A DNA stretch of 64,000 nt from Neobacillus massiliamazoniensis (GTDB taxonomy: Bacteria; Bacillota; Bacilli; Bacillales; Cytobacillaceae). The translations under genes were made by a program, and so were the position numbers. The stretch covers positions 1-64,000 of the forward strand of contig NZ_CVRB01000003.1 of the NCBI RefSeq assembly GCF_001048695.1, in the 5' to 3' direction. The notes beneath the pieces are model-generated. The model did not search any database, had not been told where the DNA came from, and was given only the letters and a program-made list of their open reading frames with translations. Of this stretch, positions 57,438 through 64,000 are shown in pieces; positions within the stretch are counted from its first letter, which is position 1; each line of letters opens with the position of its first letter.

Positions 57438-57500
57438 TTGAAAGAACCATTTAAGTTTTAGATTAACCAGCTTGAAATCGAATTCTGATTTCTACAAAAA

Positions 57501-57535
57501 AAGGGCTTCGAAATTACAAACGGAGCTCTTTTTAA
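57501..57535 (+). terminator. Terminator after cotH
   Basis: AAAGGGCTTCG / CGGAGCTCTTT stem with two G-U pairs, then TTAAT. Moderate strength. Confidence 0.65.
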
Positions 57536-57627
57536 TAGATAAAAAAGGTATTTATGATGAAATGGCACATAAAAACATGGTTTCAGTCACCAAAATTTTT
57601 TAGTGAACAATAACCGAGATTTTTTCA

Positions 57628-57868
57628 AAAGGCTGTGTTAAAGGTCATTGTTGATTTTTGAAACTACGTTGATTGGAGCGGAAGGCGCGAGATCCTCGAA
57701 AATGCTATTGCATTTCCTTCGTGCGGTGTAGATTCAAAGATGCTGATTCAACGTCCTGCGGGAGTACGGGGCAGGGGAGACCACACAGGCGCGAGGCTCC
57801 CCGGAACGCCCGCGGATGCTCGCTTCTTGAGCGCAAATCAACAGGCAAGTTTAACAGTCTTTCAAAAA
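57628..57868. repeat. Dispersed GC-rich repeat, copy D (long form)
   Basis: About 240 bp; left end AAGGCTGTGTTAAAGGTCAT, internal segment CCTCGAAAATGCTATTGC as in copy B, right end AACAGGCAAGTTTAACAG. It occupies most of the gap between cotH and the DUF2231 gene. Confidence 0.85.
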
Positions 57869-57907
57869 AACAACATCAAAAATTAACAAAGCTTTTGTGA
57901 AAAATGA

Positions 57908-58387
57908 TTAATCACCATGATGTTCAGGTTTTGGAGGATTTACATATTTGCCGTTCATTTTTACGCCAACACCTTGGTCATAGACCATTTTGCCGCCAAA
58001 GTAGCCAACAGAAAGAATGGCAGCAGAGCATGTTAACGAGAGCAGGCAATAAATAATTAATAAAGATTTTCGAAATTCTTTCTTTTTAAACAGAAAAAAG
58101 AATCGGAAAGCAACAACAATAAAGGTTAGTCCTGTGGTGAGGTCCGCCAAGTTTTGATGGTATTCGAAAACATTCGTATTCCCTCTGGCATCTTCTTCTG
58201 GACCAGTGCCAACCGCTAACCATGCTGTAAGAAAGGCAAGAGTCCACAACCAAAAACCTTGCTTAGGAGATATCCTTTGTTTTGTGATAATCCAAAATAA
58301 ATCATAACACGTTGCTATAATGATGAGAACAATAGGAAAATGCACCACAATAGGGTGCATATGGGACCATACCTCCTGAAACATCAC
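57908..58387 (-). CDS. DUF2231-type four-helix membrane protein
   Basis: 159 residues, four membrane helices. The N-terminal HMHPIVVHFPIVLIIIATCY is the family hallmark (paired His in a helix). Further spans: WLWTLAFLTAWLAVGTG, LTTGLTFIVVAFRFFFLF and IIYCLLSLTCSAAILSVGYF. His residues could bind heme or metal; function not established. AGGAGG precedes the start. Confidence 0.8.
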   Translation of the reverse strand: MMFQEVWSHMHPIVVHFPIVLIIIATCYDLFWIITKQRISPKQGFWLWTLAFLTAWLAVGTGPEEDARGNTNVFEYHQNLADLTTGLTFIVVAFRFFFLFKKKEFRKSLLIIYCLLSLTCSAAILSVGYFGGKMVYDQGVGVKMNGKYVNPPKPEHHGD

Positions 58388-58564
58388 ATTTCCTCCTCTT
58401 TGATATTCCGAGTAAAGGAAAAAGGCTATCTTTCTCCCTCTATGTACGGAATCGACAACTAGTTAGTGCTAAATCGTCATCGAACCATAAATAGGATCAG
58501 TTTAAAACAGTAAAGTAATTCTTCACATGTTGATAAACTAATCATTTCGAAAGTAGCCTTTTTG

Positions 58565-59707
58565 TTAATTGTAAGAAAAGTTAACGGCAGGAACATAAGA
58601 ATTGCCTTCTACATCCAAAAGGAATTGTAAAATGTCTTCCGCAGCATGGGAATTAATAAACTTCCTTTGACAGCTGATTATTTCATTTAGTTTTTCACAA
58701 TCATTTTCAAGTAATTGATGAATGGTATCTTTAATATCATCTGTATCCTTACATATAACCCCTAAATTTGCTTTTTGGGCAAAAGCGGGATTGCTTTCCT
58801 CTTGTCCGGGTAAAGCGCCTGTAATGACGATCGGGACATTAGCAGCAATCGCTTCAAACATGACATTTGGACTTCCTCTTGTAAAGGCAATATCAGAGCT
58901 TAACATTAAATCTTGAATGTTTTTGGTGAAACCGAAAATTTCCACTCTATCTCCATATTTAGAATTAAGGGAGTGCTCTAATTTTGCTTTTAATTTTTCA
59001 TTTCTACCGGCGACAATTTTTACCCTACAATCAAAATTGTCAAGCAGATTTTCAGCGATGGTCTTCATGTTTCCGACACCTTCACCACCGCTCATTATTA
59101 AGCAATTTAAAGGAGTTCCTTTTTTATATGTCACTTTCCTTTTTGGATTGTTTCGGAAAAACCTAGAGCGTACTGGGAATCCAAGCACTTTAATATTCTC
59201 ATCTGGAATACCGTATTCGATACATTTATCTCTTGCTTCGGTCGTTGGGCTAATAATGTAATCTGCCCGTTTATCCGCCCAAAGGGGATAAATATTTACC
59301 AAGTCTGCAATTAGAATGATAAAAGGAATTTTAATTTGTTGCTTTTCTAAGATATTTAATATTGAACCATTAAAATTCGGATGAACAGATAAAATCAGAT
59401 CTGGTTTTACCTCGTCTAATAACTTTAAAAAATTCTCTTTTATAAGCATTTCAATAAGGTTGTCAACCATCTTCGGCTTTAGTGCGGAGACGTTCCATAC
59501 TAGTTTCCAAAGACTTTCTGCTGTTCTGGTGATTGGCCCGTACGACTTTCCAACATTAAGAAGTATCGGTCCACCAAGCGAAAATCCATCGATTACATGA
59601 ATCCGGACATCAGAATCGTCCTTTATTTGCTCAAATAAAGATTCAGTGATACTTTTATGTCCATGACCAGTATGATCTGATGAAATAATTAGGATATTTT
59701 TACGCAT
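58565..59707 (-). CDS. MGDG synthase/UgtP-type glycosyltransferase (GT28)
   Basis: 380 residues. N-terminal acceptor domain ILIISSDHTGHGHKSITESL (glycine/histidine loop of diacylglycerol glycosyltransferases), DLILSVHPNFNGSIL. C-terminal nucleotide-sugar domain LIMSGGEGVGNM and TRGSPNVMFEAIAANVPIVI. Likely adds a sugar to a lipid or polyprenyl acceptor at the inner membrane face. Shorter and distinct from a standard UgtP, so the acceptor is uncertain. Confidence 0.85.
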   Translation of the reverse strand: MRKNILIISSDHTGHGHKSITESLFEQIKDDSDVRIHVIDGFSLGGPILLNVGKSYGPITRTAESLWKLVWNVSALKPKMVDNLIEMLIKENFLKLLDEVKPDLILSVHPNFNGSILNILEKQQIKIPFIILIADLVNIYPLWADKRADYIISPTTEARDKCIEYGIPDENIKVLGFPVRSRFFRNNPKRKVTYKKGTPLNCLIMSGGEGVGNMKTIAENLLDNFDCRVKIVAGRNEKLKAKLEHSLNSKYGDRVEIFGFTKNIQDLMLSSDIAFTRGSPNVMFEAIAANVPIVITGALPGQEESNPAFAQKANLGVICKDTDDIKDTIHQLLENDCEKLNEIISCQRKFINSHAAEDILQFLLDVEGNSYVPAVNFSYN

Positions 59708-59872
59708 TTTACCAAGCCTTTCTTAAAACCTGCTATAATTATAGCAAAATCAGTCCATTTTGAGACAAGTGCTCACAAAGTTAATACTTTTTTAAGATTT
59801 AGGTTATACTCGATGTAGCATATGTACCTTTTCTACTTTCATTATCTTACCATAAAGGAGCTTTAAACATAT

Positions 59873-61270
59873 TTGGAAAAGAATAATTTTAAAATCATTT
59901 ATACAATCTTTGTATTTATTGCACTCGCTGCCTTTGATAATATAATAATTGGCCTATTTCCGCCACTATTTTCTAAAATTGCAGCAGATTTAGATGTGAA
60001 TATTGCTAAAATGGGCGTTGTATCAGCAGCAAATATTTTAGTTACAGCACTATCCTCCATATATTGGGGATATCTTTCCGGTAAATTTAAACGGAAAAAG
60101 TTAATCATTATTGGAACTCTTATATGGGTATTATCTGTATTTTTAACGTCAATTAGTAAAAGTTATTTCCAACTTTTATTATTCCAAATCATTACCGGTA
60201 TAGGACTGGGATGTATTGCCTCTATCGGATTCAGTGTGCTAACTGATTCCATACCATATCGGATGCGAGGTATGGTGTTAAGTCTTTGGGGTATGACCCA
60301 AGGCTTAGGCGGGATTGCTGGAGCCCTAATGGCATCGTTAATCGCGACCAGAACCAGTTGGCGAACACCATTTGAAATCGTCGGGTTTATTGGCTTTTTC
60401 TTAATCATTTTGTATTTATTTGTAGAAGAGCCTACCCGTGGGAAAGCTGAGCCTGAGCTTCTGGAAGCCATGAAAAAGGGACAATCATATGATTATGTCA
60501 TAAAAGCTAAGCATTTAAGAATGATTTTATTTAAACGTAGCAACCTATTCTTATTTTTACAAGCATTATTTATGAATATTTCGATAGGCAGCCTAATCTG
60601 GTTACCTACCTTATACATATACAAAATAGTACAGCAAGGCTATGGGATGGACACAGCCATCATCGCATCCGGTTATCTTTATGCCATTTTTCAAATCGGA
60701 GGAATGAGCTCAGTATATTTTGGACATCTCGGAGACAGGCTACAAAAGAAGTCCTTTAAAGGACGAGCTTATTTAACTGCCATCTTTGTGTTTCTTACAA
60801 TGCCGCTATACATTCTTATGTTTATGGTACCAATGACTGGTCTATCACTCCCTGAAGGGACAAATGCGATCCTAATTTTTGTTCAATTATTAAAACAAAT
60901 CGTCACGAACCCATGGATTGCATTATTGTTTGTCTTATCACTCTTTGCTTCTGCTGCGCAATCTGCAAACACACCAAACTGGCTGGCACTTATAACAGAT
61001 GTAAATTTACCAGAGCATAGAGGAACGGCATTCAGTATGGCAAACCTTTCAAACAGCTTAGGTAGAACGCTTGGAAATATTGGCGTAGGTTTTTTGCTAA
61101 GTATCATTTCGGTTCATTATAAAGAGCCAAACAGTTATATCATCACCTTATCACTGTTGCAAGTATTTCTTATTCCTGCTGCATTGTGTTATTTGTTAAT
61201 GGCAAAAAATAATGTCACAGATATTAAGAAAGTGAAATTGACACTAAAGAAAAGAGCACAAACCGATTGA
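59873..61270 (+). CDS. MFS transporter
   Basis: 465 residues, twelve membrane helices. Motif A-like GYLSGKFKRKKLI and IGLGCIASIGFSVLTDSIPY. The C-terminal half has PEHRGTAFSMANLSNSLGRT. Divergent from the glycosyltransferase gene. TTG start about 12 bases after AAAGGAG. Substrate unknown; the fold suits a small-molecule or lipid-like transporter of the Spns type. Confidence 0.83.
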   Translation: MEKNNFKIIYTIFVFIALAAFDNIIIGLFPPLFSKIAADLDVNIAKMGVVSAANILVTALSSIYWGYLSGKFKRKKLIIIGTLIWVLSVFLTSISKSYFQLLLFQIITGIGLGCIASIGFSVLTDSIPYRMRGMVLSLWGMTQGLGGIAGALMASLIATRTSWRTPFEIVGFIGFFLIILYLFVEEPTRGKAEPELLEAMKKGQSYDYVIKAKHLRMILFKRSNLFLFLQALFMNISIGSLIWLPTLYIYKIVQQGYGMDTAIIASGYLYAIFQIGGMSSVYFGHLGDRLQKKSFKGRAYLTAIFVFLTMPLYILMFMVPMTGLSLPEGTNAILIFVQLLKQIVTNPWIALLFVLSLFASAAQSANTPNWLALITDVNLPEHRGTAFSMANLSNSLGRTLGNIGVGFLLSIISVHYKEPNSYIITLSLLQVFLIPAALCYLLMAKNNVTDIKKVKLTLKKRAQTD

Positions 61271-61377
61271 TGTGGAAATTTTCAAAATATAGATCCTCCT
61301 ATTTTCATTTTACGTCTAATTGTATAACAATTACCACTATTAATTAGAATTCTTAATGAACTATTTACATACGATGA

Positions 61378-61411
61378 GAAAGGTCGTTCGATAAGAGCGA
61401 CCTTTTCCTTT
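61378..61411 (+). terminator. Terminator after the MFS gene
   Basis: AAAGGTCG / CGACCTTTT stem, then TTTCC and TTTTT, about 110 bp after the stop and touching the next repeat copy. Confidence 0.7.
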
Positions 61412-61413
61412 TT

Positions 61414-61640
61414 TAAGGCTGTGTTAAAGGTCATTGTTGATCTTTGGAACTATGTTGATCGGAGTGGAATGCGCGAGATCCTCGAAAATGCTATCGCATT
61501 TCCTTCGTGCGGTGTTGATTCAAGGATGCTGATTCAACGTCCTGCGGGAGTACGGGGCCGAGGAGGTTCCCCGGAAAGCCCGCGGATGCTCGCTTCTTGC
61601 GCGCAAATCAACAGGCAAGTTTAACACAACCCAGCCTTAA
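61414..61640. repeat. Dispersed GC-rich repeat, copy E (long form)
   Basis: About 225 bp; left end AAGGCTGTGTTAAAGGTCAT, internal CCTCGAAAATGCTATCGC as in B and D, right end AGTTTAACACAACCCAGCCT. Part of the GC-rich core is deleted (GGGGCCGAGGAGG). Confidence 0.85.
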
Positions 61641-61720
61641 AATAAGAAATTTTGATTTAGGTAATGGTCGAGTTTCAGGCGATTTGAGATTTTCATAGCA
61701 GAACTTTATGAAAAAAAAGA

Positions 61721-61771
61721 TTGACTTCGCTACAGAAACCGATTACGATACAATTCGTAACCATTACGATT
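61721..61771 (+). promoter_or_regulatory. Promoter with Zur box for the zinc transporter gene
   Basis: TTGACT (61721-61726), 17-bp spacer, TACGAT (61744-61749). Next comes TCGTAACCATTACGA (61755-61769), which matches the Zur consensus core TCGTAATNATTACGA at all but one symmetric position. The box covers the predicted start of transcription, so zinc-loaded Zur would block it. Confidence 0.75.
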
Positions 61772-61872
61772 AATTAATCTATGAATCTTAAAATCAATCG
61801 TCGAAAATATGAATATGCGAAATAAATCGTAATAATTCCAATTTAAAGATAGAGAATGGGGAGACTGAAAGA

Positions 61873-62796
61873 GTGAAAAAACTTTTTTTAACGCTTATCG
61901 TTGTATTATTGGTGGCTAGTGGCTGCTCGAATGCAAGCCAGGTTACAGGAGATAATACCAAATCAAAAAAACTGCAAATCGTCACCACCTTTTATCCTAT
62001 GTATTATTTTACGAAACAAGTAGCGGGAGATTTAGCGAATGTAGATATGCTGATACCTAACGGAGTAGAACCGCATGATTGGGAACCAACCACAAAAGAT
62101 ATGGCCAGAATTCAAGATGCCGATGTTTTTATTTACAATAGTAAATATTTTGAAACTTGGGCAGATAAAGTGTTAGGAAGTATGAACCATTCAAAATTAA
62201 AAGTAGTAGAAGCTTCTAGTGGAATTAAATTAATGAATGCAACCACCGGGGAAGAAGATGGTTCGAAAGCATCTATGGATCCGCATGTGTGGCTTTCACC
62301 GGTTTTAGCAGAAAAAGAAGTTGATAATATCACGAAAGCTCTTGAACAATCAGATCCAAAGCATAAACAGCAATATGAACAAAATGCTGAAGCATTTAAA
62401 AAGAAGCTTGTTGACTTGGATCAGCAATATAAAGAAACTCTTAGTCATGCAAAGAAAAAAGAGTTTGTTACCCAGCATGCTGCATTCGGCTATCTCGCCA
62501 AGCAATATGGGTTAACGCAAATTCCGATTGCAGGACTATCTCCAGACGTTGAGCCAACATTAGGTAAACTGACTGAATTAGCCAATTTAACGAAGAAGAA
62601 AAATATTAAAGTAATCTATTTTGAAGGATTAACTTCATCAAAAGTTGCTCAGACTTTAGCCAACGAAATCGGTGCCCAAACCGAAGTCTTAAACCCGCTT
62701 GAAGGCCTAACAAAAGAAGATCAACAGCAAGGACTTGACTATCTTGGCGTGATGAAAAAGAATCTAGATGCCTTAATGAAGTCACTAAGTGAATAG
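61873..62796 (+). CDS. znuA: Zinc ABC transporter substrate-binding lipoprotein (ZnuA/AdcA family)
   Basis: 307 residues. Lipoprotein signal (LLVASGC) then cluster A-I fold. Metal ligands: His in GVEPHDWEP, His in MDPHVWLSP, His in VTQHAAFGYL, and an acidic ligand in the EGLTSS to EVLNPLEG region. Captures zinc outside the cell for an ABC importer. No permease or ATPase follows, so those are elsewhere. GTG start. The Zur box upstream supports zinc over manganese. Confidence 0.9.
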   Translation: MKKLFLTLIVVLLVASGCSNASQVTGDNTKSKKLQIVTTFYPMYYFTKQVAGDLANVDMLIPNGVEPHDWEPTTKDMARIQDADVFIYNSKYFETWADKVLGSMNHSKLKVVEASSGIKLMNATTGEEDGSKASMDPHVWLSPVLAEKEVDNITKALEQSDPKHKQQYEQNAEAFKKKLVDLDQQYKETLSHAKKKEFVTQHAAFGYLAKQYGLTQIPIAGLSPDVEPTLGKLTELANLTKKKNIKVIYFEGLTSSKVAQTLANEIGAQTEVLNPLEGLTKEDQQQGLDYLGVMKKNLDALMKSLSE

Positions 62797-62830
62797 TCTA
62801 ACTGAATAGAGTAATAGGTAAATTTTTTCG

Positions 62831-62957
62831 AGGATGTCCCAAAAAAGTGTCAAACCACTCAGCCAACAATTTTTAGTTGAACTTTGCTTCATTAGCGACT
62901 ATATATTGTGTGTTAGGTGGAGGTCAGACACTTTAGAGACATCTTCGTTTTTTGTAT
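62831..62957. repeat. Long hyphenated inverted repeat
   Basis: TTTTTTCGAGGATGTC and AAGTGTC on the left pair with GACACTT and GACATCTTCGTTTTTT on the right across about 75 bases. It may end the znuA transcript or be a palindromic remnant. The right T-run fits a terminator. Confidence 0.45.
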
Positions 62958-63109
62958 AGAATTAAAATTCTGAATGGAGGCGATTTTTACAGTTGACACC
63001 AAAAATCATTTTTTGAGATGCTATAAGTAACAAAAAACTACCAATTTGGTGGATATGGAAATGGGGTTGAAAATTTCTTGTTTCATACCACCGAACGAGG
63101 GGGAAGAAC

Positions 63110-63277
63110 ATGCTCCGAAAAGTGATTGTAGTAACAGATGATGAAGAAAGTGTCAAAAGAGCAGAAAAAGAAGTATTAAGAGCAAAACATAAAGGACATG
63201 AATTTGCACTTGATTTGACAAGAATAATAGACAGGGAACGAAAAAAAGAGATTATGAAGAGACTGACAAGATTTTAA
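63110..63277 (+). CDS. Small charged protein of unknown function
   Basis: 55 residues beginning MLRKVIVVTDDEESVKRAEK and ending KRLTRF, highly charged, one strand then helices. GAGGGGGAAGAAC precedes the ATG. Not recognised. It lies alone between the zinc gene and the broken EAL gene. Confidence 0.5.
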   Translation: MLRKVIVVTDDEESVKRAEKEVLRAKHKGHEFALDLTRIIDRERKKEIMKRLTRF

Positions 63278-63354
63278 AAAAATAGTCTTCATTTTAAAAA
63301 CCAAAATGACGATCTAAAAGTAGGCATTTAAAAAATAATAAATGTCATTAATAA

Positions 63355-63961
63355 TTGATTTACAAAAAAAGAGGTCTTAATATCTCGATTGGAGAATGGG
63401 TACTACGAAATGTGTGTGAGCAAAACAAAAAGTGGCTGGAAGCAGGTTCCCCCCTAAAATACGGTTTCGGTGAACATAACTGCAAAACAATTTTTTCAAT
63501 TGAATTTGACCGAAATTGTTCGAAAAAACTTAAGTGAAACTGGACTAGATCCGAAGTATCTAGAACTTGAGATTACAGAAAGCATGACAGTGGACGTTGA
63601 GCGTGCCATCACTACATTTAATGATTTGAAAAAGACCGGTGTAAAAATCAGCATCGATGATTTCGGGACTGGATATAGTTCTCTTCTTTATCTTAAAAAG
63701 TTTCCGATTGATCGATTAAAAGTAGATCAATCCTTTATTCGCGATAGTATTACAGACTCTCATGATGAAAGCATTGTTAAGACAATTTTTGAAATGGCAC
63801 ACAACCTCCATCTTCAAGTTATAGGTGGAGGTGTTGAAACAAAGGAACACGTATCTTTCCTGGTGGAACAAATGTGTATGGAGGCCAAACGCTATTATTT
63901 CAGCAAACCTAATCGGTTCCTGAATTTGAATTTAATTAGTAGCTACGAAAATCGATGGTAA
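63355..63961 (+). pseudogene. EAL-domain c-di-GMP phosphodiesterase, truncated and frameshifted
   Basis: Two frames together give the C-terminal two-thirds of an EAL domain. The first frame holds IGEWVLRNVCEQNKKWLEAG. The second, from about 63462, holds VSVNITAKQF, LELEITESMTV, ISIDDFGTGYSSLLYLKKFP and IDRLKVDQSFIRD. The EAL motif itself and everything before it are missing. The conserved GVETxxE region reads VIGGGVETKEH (usual E-G-V-E has become G-G-V-E), and the C-terminal EAQGYYFSKP reads EAKRYYFSKP. Non-functional. Confidence 0.85.
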
Positions 63962-64000
63962 GGAAAAGTTTTGCAATAATTTTTGCTCATAATAATATTG

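Overview
The window is low-GC DNA from an endospore-forming Bacillaceae bacterium (Bacillus/Neobacillus-like). Support: Bacillus-type rRNA and tRNA genes, strong AGGAGG-type ribosome binding sites with frequent TTG and GTG starts, two germinant-receptor operons, a CotG-like/CotH spore-coat pair, CcpN, and Zur and cre operators. The genus is an inference; the class of organism is not in doubt.

Layout. 1-5.5 kb: the 3' part of a 23S rRNA gene, 5S rRNA and eight tRNA genes (Gly, Leu, Ala, Met, Ser, Tyr, Trp, Leu). The last tRNA-Leu is the attachment site of a decayed 1.8-kb integrated element, flanked by a 57-bp direct repeat (3597-3653 and 5382-5438) and carrying a frameshifted, truncated tyrosine recombinase. 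5.5-12 kb: a decayed old-yellow-enzyme gene, a LysR regulator, a short-chain dehydrogenase and a self-sufficient CYP102A-type P450-reductase fusion. 12.4-16.2 kb: germinant receptor operon 1, in the unusual order B-A-C. 16.4-20.6 kb: ccpN, the PPDK regulatory protein and pyruvate phosphate dikinase, with CcpN-box-like sites at the promoter. 21-24 kb: a small conserved protein, a holin-like type I toxin locus and a Suv3-like RNA helicase.

24.7-33.1 kb: an alpha-galactoside (melibiose/raffinose) locus with a LacI regulator, ABC importer, DUF624 protein, GH36 alpha-galactosidase and NAD-dependent GH4 alpha-galactosidase. An intact IS3-family element lies in what looks like the locus terminator (33.3-35 kb). 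35.1-39.2 kb: germinant receptor operon 2 (A-B-C) preceded by a 43-residue membrane ORF. 39.4-43.6 kb: an LplT-like transporter, a membrane protein, a dienelactone-hydrolase-like protein and a DacC-type penicillin-binding protein. 43.7-44.5 kb, minus strand: two small unknown genes behind a c-di-GMP-I riboswitch with a terminator.

44.8-54.6 kb: a Bcr/CflA exporter, then an ethanolamine cluster eutL-eutS-eutP-eutV-eutA-eutB-eutC, a small membrane ORF and an APC permease. Its leader carries an ANTAR (EutV) antitermination hairpin, but no EutW kinase is present. A 166-bp tandem repeat separates eutA from eutB. 54.7-64 kb: a FrnE-like oxidoreductase, divergent cotG-like/cotH genes, a DUF2231 membrane protein, an MGDG-synthase-type glycosyltransferase, an MFS transporter, a Zur-controlled zinc-binding lipoprotein and a broken EAL-domain gene.

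Five copies of a dispersed, GC-rich, palindrome-ended intergenic repeat (about 130-250 bp) lie at 24.2, 31.5, 55.5, 57.6 and 61.4 kb. No CRISPR array, prophage or recognised antiphage system was seen.
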